Shown in pieces: positions 45,777 to 59,578 of a stretch of 64,000 nt of DNA (position 1 is its first letter; each line of letters starts with the position of its first letter). The stretch is from Oxyura jamaicensis (Eukaryota; Chordata; Aves; Anseriformes; Anatidae), in assembly GCF_011077185.1 (NCBI RefSeq), contig NC_048897.1, forward strand, positions 53,276,294 through 53,340,293. The letters run 5' to 3'. The notes beneath the pieces are model-generated. The model was not told the DNA's origin and did no database searches. It saw only the letters and a list, made by a program, of their open reading frames with translations. A program made the translations under genes and the position numbers.

Positions 45777-47711
45777 CTGGGGTATGCTTGGTCAAAGAGG
45801 TGCAAGGGGTCTTCTGCCCCCGGTGCAGTCCCCTCCTTGGAGATGTGATGAGGGTAGTGGGAGGCAAGCCAGGAGAAAGAAACCACGCTGGTGCTTACAT
45901 TACGTGCCCCGATTAAAGTCCAAAATAACACGGAGTTAACTGCCTTGCACAGTACCCAGGAAATGTGGGCAACGAGACCCTGTGCTCGCTGGTCAAGGGC
46001 TTGGCACCAAACCGTCCCTGACACTGAAGCTTGTGTCGTAGGGCACAGATTGGCAGTTATCCCTGGTTTTGCCCTGAATAAATTATTTGTGAACGCATCT
46101 GCAACAGAAGCATTACTGTACCACAGAGGATATAATGTAGCCCAACAGCACTCATTTTCTGCAGCATGAGTTTTTACCTGGGCACTTCGGCATTGCTGAG
46201 ACTCCTCTAAGGCTACAGCTGCTACAAAAACATAATCAGAAATGTAAAGGTTGAAGCAATGATGTCTGCACTACGTCACTGGTAAAACAACCGTTTGTAT
46301 TACGTCCAGGTCTTTCAGCTACATGTCAGAGAGACCAGAGAGCTTAACCTTTGATTCAAAGCACTCAGAATAACCCCAGAATGGACCAACAAACCCCAGC
46401 TTCACAAGCATTAAGCTCGTCCAGCAGTTTAAACCCTACCAAGATCTAACCACTAGCCACATTTTTCCTTCATGCTGAAGTCGTCGCATCACCTCCTGAA
46501 GCTGCCACCAGCACCGCCTGCAGCGACGGAACCGCTCCCCTGGACCCCCTCCAGAAAAGCCAGTCCCTTCTGCAGTAAATCTCAGACCGATGACCGCTGG
46601 CAGTTTTCTCACCTGAGAAAAATCCTGCTTCCGCAATTACCAGCTGGGAGCTGCGGTTCGTTCCGCCTTGCACTCACGGTGAGCTAAGCGGCCATAAGGA
46701 CTCCTCGTACAACACAGAGCAAGGCATCAGGATCGCTTCTCTCAAGCCATGCTCTGACTCTCTCTCGAGATATTTGCAGACCTACGACCTGGCACGTGTC
46801 CTGAGATCCCGCACCGGCCAAAGGCTAGCTGAGTTCAGGAGCAGCTGCTCGCTGTGTATGCACAGCAGCTCAGTCAGGAGAAAAGGGAGAACACAGTGGG
46901 GCGAGGGAGACAACTCGCAGGAGAGGAGCAATGAGAGGTTTGCTTCCTGACGGCCACAGCACAACAGGCCCCGGTGCTGCAGGAACACCAGCACGCCTAG
47001 GCACACGCAGAACCCAGACGGCTGCTGCAGGGCACACAAGGTGCTGGGGTCCCTGCAAAGTAGGGAGGGTGGGGGCAGTGCTCCCTGCTACACCACATCT
47101 CCTTCCAGCACTTCCTAAGTGTTCTGATAAACCCTCGGACGATGCAAAGAGCAGAAGGCAATAACGCTCCTGCTGGCAAGTGAAACCCCTGCTGGAGAAA
47201 AATCACAGTGCAAAATGGCTGTCAGGCGGACTCTTGAGCTTCTTTATTTAATGTAAGTAAATAATGTAATGAATAAATCTGGTTTCACAAAGCAGAATTC
47301 CCCGGGGTTTTCAGGCATCAATTAAACACTACAAAGAATCAAAATGACCAATTGAGTTCCTGAAGCCAGTAAATCCCTGGGAACTTCAACACCTCCTGAA
47401 AAGAGCCCTTAGCAACTAGCATTTGATACTGGAGAAACTGAAGACATCAGAATTCATAGTAAGTGCCTAAATGAGGCTGAGGTCAGCTCCTTAACTAATT
47501 TACTCATTACCATTCATCCGTCAGGCCCAGTCTGCAGAGCTGAGGCTGCACCACGAGCCTCTCCCATCGCTTTTCCCATCCAGTTCTGCTGGAGCTTTAG
47601 GTGGTTCCCACAGATGCAGATAGCTACCAGCACAGGTGACACGCCTGCGTATATCTATCGTCAGTAAGTGCTCTGGGAGAGCCTTCAGGATATTTTACTA
47701 ATTCATTAATG

Positions 47712-47730
47712 AAAAAAAAAAAAAAAAAAA
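47712..47730. repeat. A19 homopolymer
   Basis: Nineteen A preceded by TTCATTAATG. No AATAAA with proper spacing and no retrocopy body upstream that I recognise. Confidence 0.85.
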
Positions 47731-49672
47731 GTTTCCATTGCAGCCCCTCTGAGGCCCCCTCGCATGAAGAGCAAGTTAGTGGTGGTCCGGGGCAGAGCTG
47801 CACCTGCCGTCACTCTGCCGCCGGTAACAAAGGTGAAGTGCTGTCAGGTGGAAGGCTTCATACAAAAAACATGAAAACTAATCTCAGTCCTGTGTCTTCA
47901 TTATACAAACCTAACCTCGGAGCAGTATTCAGAGAAGACGCGTGGTTCTGAGAGGAAGAACAGGAGGCAGGTGCTCGGAGCAGGACGCGGCGGGTACCGA
48001 AGCCTGTGAAATCCGCCGCGATGCTGGTCCCCCGGCTCATGCACACACAGTGACCAGATTAAACAAGGAAGATATAGCTGATTTGTGCCAATCAGCACTA
48101 AAACACAGAAGATTAGCACTATAAATAGTTCAGTGTGGCTGGGGGATGCTTGTTGCCAGCCTGTTCGTGCCATGCCAGGGGCCGCAGGCGGAGGACTGAA
48201 AGCCCAGCTGCGGATCTGGTTCCTTCAGCGGTGGTCAGCTGTGGTGGCAGGCTCCGGGCTGCCACCCGTCCCCCTTAGTGCAACACGCGGCCTGCCAGCA
48301 CACAGAGCTCACTCTGCAAATTCCTCCCGTGTCTCTGGGCTGCAGTGTGTTTACCAGTCCGCCGTGGGAACATGCAACAGCACCTCGTACCCTGACAGTG
48401 GGGCAGGAGCCGGAACTGCAACGGGATTGTTCTCACTGTCTGCATTTAGGAGGGAGGCACACACATTCTCCTCATGTCCCACGGCACAGAAGGGGGACCC
48501 ACCAGGGACGGGACGGGCCAGCACTGTGCTGCCGAGCCCAGGGACCAGCAGCCCGGGGCGCTGCCCTCCAGCAGCGCTCAGCCCCACGGCGTTCTTCGTC
48601 CCATGGCCTGGGCGCCTGGGGCAGCCACTTTGGGTGGCTAACCCTCCGGGAAGAAATCTGAAGTCAGGCCTTCAGCTGAGAGGAGGGAAGGAGCCTGCCT
48701 CCGAGGAGGAGCTGCCAGCACTTCTCTGAGCAATTAAAAAACTCTTCACCTAATGAGCGCTGCTTGTGAACAGCGCAGAAAGCAGGGAAATCGCATCTTC
48801 AGAAGCGTTACCTTGAGTTAAGGAATTCATGGTCTCAAAAAACGAGCACGCTAACCACCCAGAAGTGTAGGAAGGACTTCTCCTGGCAAAACCAAAAAGC
48901 TTGCTCATCACACCCTACCACCTGCAGGGCAGAAAGCAGACGTGGAGCCGCAGCACTCGCAGCCAGGGCCGAGCAGATGACTACCTTGTTCTACGCTGTT
49001 CTCCTCCAGCAGGGAGGGTTTGTTGCCAGCCATTTTCCAGGATTTAATCTGTTCCTTTTGCTTCCCAGGGTAGACTAGAAACCAATTAATGCTGAACAAA
49101 ATGGTGAAAGCTGTCCTGAGTTTCGCTTTGGTGCCAAAGAACTGAATACAAAGACTAAACCAAGGTGGCTCCCGCTCCCTCGCCTCGCCTCACCTCGGAA
49201 GGGCAGGATGGAAGGGAATTAATTATTAAATCCACCCCCTCCTGTTTCCAGCACTTCAGGAGGTTATTCCCAGCAAGGGAGCACTAGGTTTTAAATCTGC
49301 TTCCAAAAAATCTGCAGCTGTCAAATTCCTCAAAAAGACGTGTTAAGAGGGAAAACTTCCCAGGAAAGCAAGTGAAAGCTTTTCAGTGAAGAGACAGAAT
49401 ATATTTATTTTTCAATAATAAAGCCCTAAAACAGTGACAAAGCCACAAGGGTCAGAAGAAAGTTAGTGTTCCTCCATTAAGAAGAGCAACGTTTCTTTGA
49501 AGTCTCTGAAGATGCAGCTAGGCAGGCGTGCCTCTTTCCACGCAATTCTATGCAATGAATTTTTAAATCCGTCACTGAACTCACAGACAGAAGCAACAAC
49601 TAACCTTTTGGATGTACACTGATTTTAAAGCAAAACGCCAAATCCACATGTATTAATATTAACTCACATCGC

Positions 49673-50072
49673 NNNNNNNNNNNNNNNNNNNNNNNNNNNN
49701 NNNNNNNNNNNNNNNNNNNNNNNNNNNNNNNNNNNNNNNNNNNNNNNNNNNNNNNNNNNNNNNNNNNNNNNNNNNNNNNNNNNNNNNNNNNNNNNNNNNN
49801 NNNNNNNNNNNNNNNNNNNNNNNNNNNNNNNNNNNNNNNNNNNNNNNNNNNNNNNNNNNNNNNNNNNNNNNNNNNNNNNNNNNNNNNNNNNNNNNNNNNN
49901 NNNNNNNNNNNNNNNNNNNNNNNNNNNNNNNNNNNNNNNNNNNNNNNNNNNNNNNNNNNNNNNNNNNNNNNNNNNNNNNNNNNNNNNNNNNNNNNNNNNN
50001 NNNNNNNNNNNNNNNNNNNNNNNNNNNNNNNNNNNNNNNNNNNNNNNNNNNNNNNNNNNNNNNNNNNNNNNN
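49673..50072. other. Assembly gap (400 N)
   Basis: Exactly 400 unknown bases directly adjoining the AAAAG array, the same length as the gap at 16430. The left edge is unique AT-rich sequence (AACTCACATCGC), so the array probably begins somewhere within the gap. Confidence 0.95.
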
Positions 50073-50257
50073 AAAAGAAAAGAAAAGAAAAGAAAAGAAA
50101 AGAAAAGAAAAGAAAAGAAAAGAAAAGAAAAGAAAAGAAAAGAAAAGAAAAGAAAAGAAAAGAAAAGAAAAGAAAAGAAAAGAAAAGAAAAGAAAAGAAA
50201 AGAAAAGAAAAGAAAAGAAAAGAAAAGAAAAGAAAAGAAAAGAAAAGAAAAGAAAAG

Positions 50258-50288
<31 letters not shown>

Positions 50289-50291
50289 GAG
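50073..50291. repeat. (AAAAG)n pentanucleotide array
   Basis: About 43 units of AAAAG, perfect from the gap edge to about 50279. One irregular unit with six A follows before the unique sequence GGTGCTC. The plus strand is pure purine. The true array is longer, as its left part is in the gap. Minus-strand open frames across it (repeating LFFSF) are repeat artefacts. Confidence 0.97.
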
Positions 50292-53200
50292 GTGCTCTCA
50301 GGGTGAGAGCGCTGGTTTCCCCAGTATAAATTACTTCCCTTCATTTAAAGCGTTTCCTACCAGCAGCAGACTCATGAGTCTTGGTGTAGACCTGCCCTTC
50401 AGTTCATCAGCCAAAGGAACCTCGTGCCCAGACGCCTTTGGAGCCTGAGCAGCTCAACGATGTTACCCATGGGCGCGGGGCGAGGGCACCCGCACCACGC
50501 TGCGTCCGCCGTGTAGTTGGAAGCACGCTGCCAGCAGGCGTCCCTGCCCCGGGCACAGCCCAGCACAGCCCCGCTGCTTCCCAAGGAGCCACCCTGCACA
50601 GCACGGTGCTGGATTTTGAAAGCCACGTGCATCAGGACTGTCCCTCGGCAGCTCACAAAGCCCAGAAGAGAGAAGCTGTGTTCGTGGAGACCCTCCCGGC
50701 CCGTAACAGGGCACCTGCAGCAGGGTGAGGATGGAGGACCCGAGGTTGAGGGGTCTGGTTCCATGGGGCTGGGATATGGGAGTGCAAGCCAGGCCCCAGA
50801 GTGATGTGCCAGCAGTCGAGCTGCAGGTTAGCTCTTGTTTATGGGATAAACGGACCCTGTGCAGCCCTCAGTACCCGAGAACCAAGTCCTGGTGCAGCGC
50901 AGAGCACCACTCCTTCATCTCGTTCTTTTCCTCCTCCAGCCTGTTTGCGATTTTACACTGAGACTGAAGATCTTCCCCAAAATGGATTGCCATTTTCCGT
51001 GTTTGTACAGAACTGGAGCAGAGGGGTCCTCGTCCATCACTGAGCTCCCTGAGTGCTAAAGACTTCGAAGCAGGGAGTAGCAGCAATGCCACCACGGCGC
51101 CTTTTTAATGAGGAAGGAAAGAACATCACTCACAGCCAGCACTTCAGCCTTCACAGCACGAGGCAGGAAGAAGGGCACCCTCCCCCCCATCCAGCCCTGC
51201 CCCCTTCCATTTCCCCTCTCCCCAAAATCAAAGATGATTTTGGAGTTGGGAAGCTCTGAAGCCTCACCCCAGCAGGGGAAGGAAGCAAGGCCCAGACTCA
51301 TGGAGCCAGCTCTGCCCTCCAGCCTCACCGCCCTGCCCCAGGGTCTGTGTTTTGGCCTCTCAACGAGCGTTTGCAGATCATTACTCCTGGAAGGGATTTC
51401 ATGAGCTTTTCCACAGCTATTAGAGGTGTAAAACAGCCACTGCTGCGGCGCTAACCCAGCCCATGACAGCAGCATGCGCTGCTGGTGCAGCTGAAAGTAA
51501 CACCGAGAAACCAGCACGGCTGAGATGCTGCAGCGAGGAAGGATACAGCAGGAACAGGTTAAAAATGAGGTTCTGACGCACCGCTGAAAACCAAGTAATA
51601 AAATAAACTCCAGAACAAATTGGTTGTGAAGAGAGACATTTCACTGTGTCACCGGGGTTATGTAAATAAATCTGGCTGCGCTTGCCTTCGGAGCGGTGTG
51701 AACATCAGGACCCTTGCTGCAAGGAAGCTGTGACACAGACACTCCAAGCACACACCATTATTCGCTTTAATCCTTCAGCATCGCCAGCGTGGGCTATCAA
51801 ATCCTCCTGGGTGCTGGTCTGAATGGTTCGAGGTTGCCAGAGCACATGTACAGAACCCATCACTAGCACAGAGGGCCAGAAGTGGTGGAGGATCTGGGAA
51901 CATCCAGACACCAAGAACTGGATCGTGCAGGGCATTGAGCCCAAACTGCTGGGGGGTGTTCTGCCGGGCTGGAGGGCCCTGGGGTCTGCTGCATGGGCTC
52001 TGTGCATTGGGAAGCCACAAAATCGATGACTCCAGGGAGCGCACAGGTATCCACAGCCCTCCCCGCTGTCTGTCCAGGCTAATCACACCCTGGTCACGGG
52101 TGAAGGATGCTCTCGTGGGAGCAGTTCTGCTCTAACAGCACTGTTCCAACCCATTTGAGAGTTTTTCATCCCAAACAAAGCAGAGCAAGGGAGCTGCTGG
52201 GTGGCACGGGGGCCTCTGCACTTTCAGGAATTCTTTATGAGGAATTTTGGTCACTTCTGTCTTTCAGGTTTTGAATTCAATCAAATCTCTTCAGAGACCA
52301 CTTGCCTGTTGAGCCAAAAAATCAGGAAGCCGACTCCAGGCAGGCCTGGTGCAAACTGACTTGAAGGGGCCAACAGCACAATGCCTCCCCAGCTGCTGTG
52401 TGCCTGCTGGAGCAGCTCCTGCCAAGAGTTAACAGCTCCACCACGCAGTTCTTGCCGCTCTCTGGGTTCCACTGCAGTTCAATACAACACCCGACTGGTT
52501 CTCAGGCTTCTCTCCTATTAAACTAGGGGGAAAAAAAATCTTATTGAGGACCACGTAGCCTCCACATTACCTTGACCGGCTCCACAATAACCTCTGTCTG
52601 AGCTGGCCACACAAAAACCTCAGGGTTGCAGCAACGTGGGAACCTTGGCCTAACTCAGTCTGCCGACTTCCCCTGTTTGCACCAGAGAAACCTCAATAAC
52701 CCCGACATGGCCCAGACTCTTGCCATGAGATATGAGACTGGTTTTATAGTTAAGCATACCAGTAAAAAAGACCAAGCACAAAATCTACAAAGCGGTAAAT
52801 GTTCCACACCCTGCATGTTTTTACGTATTCACAAAACGCCCGATCCCTGAACCCTGCGCTCACTGGCGCTCATGAAAAGTAAGGCGATGTCATTCGGATG
52901 AGGACGAGAATAAAATAGTGACTGTGAGTGTCTGCTAAGTTAGCTAAAATATTGACGCTGTCATTGTGGCTGGGAAGGTAATATCAGGAGTTCCACCTGA
53001 GCAGACTGCTGGGTGCTGAGCTCCATTGGGTGCCGCAGGGGAGCAGGGCGCAGGCAGGGAGCCCTGTGGGTGCTGTCCCTAGGGAGCATCTCAGCACCAC
53101 ACACTCAGCCACGGCTACGTGGGGCTGCTTGTCCCCGGCTCCAGCCAGGCAGGGCTCGCTGGGACTTGCCAGAAAGACAAATCTGGAGCTTCTCTACTGA

Positions 53201-55060
53201 AATACCTGGAGGTGTGCCTGCTGCTGGAGCGGGGCTGCGTGCAGTACTGGTCTGATTCTGCCTCCCCACAGCCCCGCGCTCGGGGCTCACGTTGCCCAAG
53301 CACAGCCCTGGTTCACAGCTGCTCCTGGAGCGCAGGCTGGACTACGCACCCCTTGGTTACCTGTGCAGGAACCATCGTGCCGTGCACCGTGGCACTCCAG
53401 ACCTGGTGGGGCATTTACCCACTCTCTTCCACTGTGCTCCAGTCATTATGGAGAGCTCAGAACTCCTCCTTGCTCCCGAGGACATCCATGGGCAGACGCA
53501 GCACAAGAACGACCTCTGTATCACACACGGGTGAAATCAAAAAAATAATCTGGTCAATGTCGAGTCCCAGTGAGCTCAGTCGGCTTCGGATCTGAGACCT
53601 AGCACAAGACCTTGTGCCCCTTCGATCCTTTTAAATTAAGGGAGCGCTGAGGACTACCATGGGAGACAGCAGGGTCCCCAGCAGGACACTGAAAGAAGAG
53701 AAGGCAGCGCTTGTTTTGTCATACAATTTTAAATGGCGCACATGCCAAACACCAAGAGCAGTGCGATTACTGGGATGAACTGATTGCTCTTCTCAACCCA
53801 ACCAAACGGGGCAACCATCTCCCCACGGGGGGATCAGCCCTCGGGATGGAGACAGCAGGACCAGAGGAGAAGGCAGCACCGTGCCAGCAGGATGCTTGCA
53901 AGACCCAATGCAGGAGACGAAGCAGTGGCTGACAACTGACCTGGCCGCACCTCCAGGACCCTCTTTCCACATTCACACCGCGGGGCCGTGGCTCACAGCC
54001 TCCATCTCACCGTGGTGTGACAGTCCTGGTGCCTGCAGCTGACACTGCCAATATTTGCAAGTGAAAAGCTGCCAAATGCACAAAAATCCAGGACCTAGCC
54101 TGCCTGTGGAAGTGCTTTCAATAAGAGATGTACTGTAAGAGAGAAATCTAACAGACTGCGATGTTTAATTTATTAACCTTGTTTCCACGGGGAGCGGATA
54201 TGAAACCCATCACTGCCTGATTCATTTGGTCTGTTTTTATCAGTCCACCAGCACGCGGGGCAGAATTCCAGGTAGTGCGAGGAAGCGACACCAATTCCTC
54301 GGCGGCGTGATCCTGTAACCTGTCCTGCTGCACAGCCCCCCCTGCCCAGCCACAGCCGTGCCAGCAGGGACCCAGAGAAACCATCCGCTGCCACACAGCC
54401 GTAATTCAGGGCCGCAGGTTTACGGGGATGTTGTGGGGCTGCAGTGCAAGGGATCCCCAGCAGCTGTACTGGTGCAGGGCAGCAGGGAAGCCTGCCTTGG
54501 AACAGAGCTTGCAGCTAGGGATAGGAGTGATTGAGCTGGATATTCCTGTGGATTGTTTTGTCAAAATGCAGAAGAAGATTTTATTATCTGTCAGTGGGAT
54601 TTGCCCACACTCCTGCTTGCTTTCCCAGAAGGGAAGAAGGGAAAGATTCGCAGCATTTCACTTCTGATGCACGCTGCTGCTATCTGGGTGAGGCTTTGTG
54701 CCCTTGGCTCACCAGGTGGTTACTGCAAAGAGCCAGGCTCCTGTCACACTGCAAGTCCCAACAAAAATGCTCCACATCAGCCCATCAAGATCCCTATTTC
54801 TACTTTACTGTGGGAAAGCTGGCCACCCGTACTTTTTCCCCAACTTCTTAGTCCTTCCAGGCTTTTACAGAGTAAAACAAAGCACAGCAGGCTGGTCCTG
54901 GCTCCAATGAAGTCTACAGAAGCCTGGCCCCGGACTTTACCTTACAGAGTCCTGATTTTTCCTGTTTTTCCAATTTACATGGCACCACTGGCCCTGAGGA
55001 GCAGCTCTGAGGCCCTGCTCACACAGCGCCTGGGCTGAGGGCAGGGCCAGGGTGCAGAGC
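50292..55060. other. Non-coding stretch, no recognised gene
   Basis: No supported gene. GC-rich patches at 50.4-50.8 kb, 51.2-51.4 kb and 53.0-53.5 kb give overlapping frames on both strands (up to 158 codons at 53119-53595) without motif or consistent splice context. AT-richer elsewhere. The plus strand at about 51949-51989 has four G tracts with loops of up to nine bases, a weak quadruplex candidate. Confidence 0.5.
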
Positions 55061-55100
55061 TGTGGTGCTGTGCGCTGCTGTGCGGTGCTGTGCAGTGCGG
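55061..55100. repeat. 10-bp minisatellite, 4 copies
   Basis: Four decamers related to TGCGGTGCTG at 55061-55070, 55071-55080, 55081-55090 and 55091-55100, with one to three differences each. A small degenerate tandem array in GC-rich sequence. Confidence 0.75.
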
Positions 55101-58100
55101 TGGGTGTGGAGTGGTTCCTGGGGCCCCCAGCCCTGCTGCTCACACCACAGCCCACGAAGCGCAAAGCCAAGGAGACGAGGAAGGCAGTGCCAAAGGCGTT
55201 CTTAAAAATCCTCCTGCACCCTAAGCAGGGCTTGCTGGATTTCCTTCTGTAAAATCATCGTCCAGTGTTTTTTTCACTCTTACCTGGCCATAATCCACAA
55301 CATAAACGTATACTAAGAGTAATAGCTTCGTGTACGTTTCTTACCACAGCAGATGCCTATTTATTAAGATAGAAACTCTCAAATCATCTTCTGAAGGTTA
55401 AAACCCGCAAAACAATAATCACTTGAAGTTGCTGGTGCCTTCTATAAACTTCTCTCTTCACGTCAAAAGAACCCTTCTCCCTTTATGACATTAAGTTCCC
55501 CGTGTTTCCAGCTGGCACAAACCCGATAACACAGACTCCTTTACAAGCAAGACTCACCAGTAAGCGGGCATTAATACGTCACCTTGTACACGGAGCAAAA
55601 TCAATCCTTTTTTAAAAATTGGCAGACAAACCAGACCAAATGGCACAGAGCTAAGCACCACACAGAAAGACAGGGCCTGCACCTGAACAGCCGGGAATTG
55701 AAGCTGTCTTTCAAACCCCAGCTTCAGCGCGTAGCTCTGCGAGCCACCAAACGCTTCCCAGCCCTGTCCTCCGGTACCCTCCTCTGCCTCTCCAAAACAC
55801 GAGCAGTGAACAAAAGATGCTGCAGACGAGGTCAAGTTATAGGGCAATTTGGAAATCGAGCAAACTGTCACACCTCATTTTGCAGCACTTGACTACCTCC
55901 AAATCCCACTGTTACACAGCAAAATCACTCATTTAAGCTCCGGGCTGAGCTTGGTAAAAAGGATGCTCTGTTTGCACTTGCAGACTCCTCTGGGAGCATG
56001 GGTTACCTTTAATAATTCCCCTCGTTACCCGGGAAGGCTGGGTGGCTAATTACCCCTGCACGTCACGCTGCACGATGTGGATGCAGAGAGTGTGCCAGGA
56101 CCTGCTCACAGCTCTCCTGCAAACCCAACCCTCTGGAAACTGAAACATGCAGCACCCTGGAGAAAAATCTTTTTCAGAGATGAAGGAAACCACTCGAGGC
56201 AGAGGTGTCAGTTACCAGGGAGCACTGGCTGCATCAAGCAGGACTTGTAGCTTTCTGACAGACTCTGCATTTTATACAATATTTTTTGGTCAGTAAAAGA
56301 TCTGTCATAATAACTTAAAAAAAAAAAAATCTCCTGAAATATGTGGTAAAACTTTGTACAACAAATAATGAGCAATGCTTGCTTGGGACTTATTCACAAC
56401 TCTGCTTTTCTTTTCATCTGAAAGCATTTGCCAGGTGGAAGAATACAAACAGAGGGAAGGCGAGAAGGTTTACCAAGCATGACTATTCCTGGTTTTGGAT
56501 TGTATGTTTGGAATTAAAGCCATCTCAGACCACACCAGAAATTATCTGCTCCAGCAGATGCAATTGGTTCTTTTAAGAACTTCCCCATACCCTAAAGAAC
56601 TTCAACTTTACTCTGCTTTCCTTTCGACTTTTTCCTGTCTTCCCTGCCACTCGTGCCACCTGCCCTCCCTGCAGGTCACCTGTCGGACTCCTCTGAACTG
56701 AGGCTCACAGCAGCCAGCAGGTATGGCAGGCTGCAGAAGTCACACGGGGAGCCAGAACCATGTACTTCGTGTTTGTAAAACTGTACGGAGCATTTCACAA
56801 TTCACTGCTATTTAATATTGCTAATTCATGAGTCATGCCATTACTTACTTTTATTGCCCTGTGTATTGTCACAGTGGTGGCAGGCCCGGCGGATGGATGG
56901 ATACGAGAGGACAGTGAAGGATGGGGCTGTGAGATCTGGAGCACTCTGACGAGCATGCAAAGAAAGCAAATTCTCTAGAGTCAAGAAGCCGTGTCAGAGA
57001 AGCCAAACTTCAAGACAATCAAGATGAAACTAATGAGGGTCTCCCCACTGCCAAGAACAGCTCCAGAGGACAGGGCTGTGGCCGTGAGCAGGGCGGCTGA
57101 GATCACCACGCTCCGTTCAGCAGCCGGCATCAGCGAGCCACAGCACTCGGGCATTGGAGAGAGGCAGCCAGGGCAGGCTGCGTGTGCAGGACACAGTCAG
57201 AACAGCCCATGGCATCCTTGGGGAATGGGCTGGCAGGTTCAGAGCTCCAGCTCCAGCAGTGAAGGTCAGTGCTCAAAAGAGCACTACCTCCAAGCAACGA
57301 TATCAAAAAGAGCAAAGAACAGCATGAGATCACTTTGCTGGCTTGCAACAGCTCTGCAGAAGGCACATTTATGGCAAGGGACTTGTCAAAGGGCCTTAAA
57401 GCATAATCTCCCTGACCTGCAAATGGTATTGTGAAAGTCACCTGAGGGACTCTACCAGCGGCCCTGAGGGAGTTTAGCCAGAGAGTGCTGCAGGATAGGA
57501 AAGGAGACAGGAACCCGGTAAGACAAATGACTGATCCAAGACTAAACAGTTTACATAGAAAGAATTTAAGAAACAGCCATTTTCTACCTGACTGTCAAGA
57601 AATCCTCCCCCCTTCCCCACAACCTTCTCCCAGACTGGCCAAACCTCAGTGACAACCTGCCGGCGAGGGGCTCCCTGTCTCCCTGCAGCTCCGCGCCCCC
57701 AGCACAGACCTTCCCCGTCCCTGGGGTTCCCTGCACACGAGGGAGCTCGGTGTCGATGGAGGGGCCCACACTGCTCCGCTCAGCCCCTGCAGCTGCCCCG
57801 GCCCCGCTGGCATCGGGCCCAGGCCGCAGGACAACTGGGAGCAGTTCGCAGGAGGGCTGGTGAACCCCATCACCACCACGGCCACCACCACGGCCACCTG
57901 AAAGGCCTTGCACCGTGACCACCGCTGCAGACCCGTTTGTATCTGACTCAGTAAAAACCTACAGAGCTCTAGCTGATCTTCGTAAGCTTAGCAGAAGGGG
58001 TCCTGAGGGGAAGGAGGGCAGTTAGGTGTCCTAGCAATGAGCTGCCATTGAGTGGAAATCCAGGTTTGGTCCCCACCAAAGCTCTGAGGTGATACCCGAA

Positions 58101-59578
58101 GCTTTTAATCAGGGACCACCTGTCGGATGGAACACTCAACATCATGACAGACAACAGGGCTGTTGTTCACACATTTGCAGTTTCAGGAACCCTAATTTAG
58201 AGCACCCAACTAAGGGACCCTCCCAGACCCTCACACACCAGCACCATCTCCCCTTGGAACTGGGTCTACCTGAGTGTGGCTGCCACGGCTCCAAGCCACC
58301 AGGACGGGTGGCATTTGTGTCTTTAGACACAGAGAGCCCAGGGTAACTCTCAGCAGGGATGACTTTAATAGACTTCTGGAGATCAGGACAAGCCTCTTCA
58401 GTCACAAGGATTTTCTCCCTCATCAGTCCCCACACCCGTTCCATGGGGCTGTCAGCGAGAGCCACCCAATGCTGCTTTCAGTGTCTGGCTTCTTCATACT
58501 GGGAGGACAAAATTTGGCATTGTCAGGAGCAGTGTCACCTACGTGGTGCTGCTTCTGATGGCCCATAAAGTGTAGGGACTGCTGCTCCATCCTGCGCTGG
58601 GCTGCAGATACTACATGCCCTGTGTTTAAATAGGAGCAGCCACCAATGTTGCCAAGGGGAAGAGGAGGTTCAAGAGGTTCACAAAAATTGAACATGTATC
58701 ATGAGTTTGGTTAAAAATCTACTTTTTTATCCTGATCCATTACCTACTGGCAACCCATTCACTCTCAGACCAGGGCACTGCAGACTGTCCATTTGGCTTA
58801 CACCCAGGAGCTCCCTCAACATTCAGGTATCTACGCCAAACCCCTGTTACTTGCTCTCACTCTCGACAACTTGGGACATCCCCAACATACAGATCACGTG
58901 GGGAAGTTTCAAAATCCTGGTCCTTTATTCTCCAAAGTTCAAGGAGAGATCTTTAGAGGTTCTTTTCTCATCCATCTGTAATCATAACTTGAATTTTAAC
59001 TTATGCAACTAAATGAAACTACTGAGACATGCAAACAGGAATTATGAAATCTAGGTTCTCTTATTTCTCTTTCAAGCTCTCATTAATTTATGGATATTCA
59101 CAAGTTTCAGATATAACAGGAAGGCATTTGTCATGGGTTTCTTTTAAGTGCAAGATCAAAACAAAACAAGAAATCTTTAGGTTACAAAAACACTGCACAA
59201 GATGGACAGAATATGTAGTAAGAAAGCCCATCATCACTTCCCGGCCTAAAATAAGAAGAAACAGTAAGTGATTGACAGCAAACTACAGTCAACAGAGGAA
59301 AAAAAATCTTCATACATTATGATTCATTTTTTCCTTTGTTGACTACACTTTACTGTCAATCATATACAGCTTTTCTTTATTTGGGGTAGGGAAAAAGGTT
59401 GCTGTCTCCTTCTTCGCTAGCAAGCTGTCTGTTTTCTTGCGTGCACTTTCTACCCAAGGTATTTAAATGTTCTCATCTTGTACTTAACAGAAATATATAA
59501 TAAACCTCCCAATTACCTCCTACCCTTTTAAATGTCAAACCAATCAAAAGGTTGAAAGGGGAAAATTAAAGCCTATTT
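55101..59578. other. Non-coding stretch, no recognised gene
   Basis: No supported gene. A CCACCACGG-type repeat at about 57870-57900 gives a spurious His/Gly-rich frame. Minus-strand frames at 58142-58465 and 58423-58695 overlap in different registers and lie downstream of the candidate exon at 59.6-60.3 kb on the same strand. I see no family resemblance or clear splice pairing, so they are noted only as context. AT-rich from 58.7 kb. Confidence 0.5.

Larger units (their letters stand above)
44736..49672. other. Non-coding stretch, no recognised gene
   Basis: No supported gene. It has small repeats: a 14-bp duplication CATGTCGTTTCCTY at 45749-45776 and A19 at 47712-47730. Forward frames at 45113-45616 (167 codons) and 48085-48729 (214 codons) lie in GC-rich sequence, overlap other frames and show no domain. 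AT-rich from 49.3 kb to the gap. Confidence 0.5.

Noticed and set aside
48085..48729. A 214-codon forward open frame
   Set aside because: GC-rich, overlapping frames in other registers, low-complexity Pro/Ser/Ala composition and no motif; best explained by composition.
49664..50344. A 226-codon minus-strand frame repeating LFFSF
   Set aside because: It is a direct translation of the AAAAG array plus the gap; it has no protein meaning.
57646..57918. A His/Gly-rich frame that could look like a metal-binding tail
   Set aside because: It results from a CCACCACGG-type repeat at about 57870-57900; no domain surrounds it.
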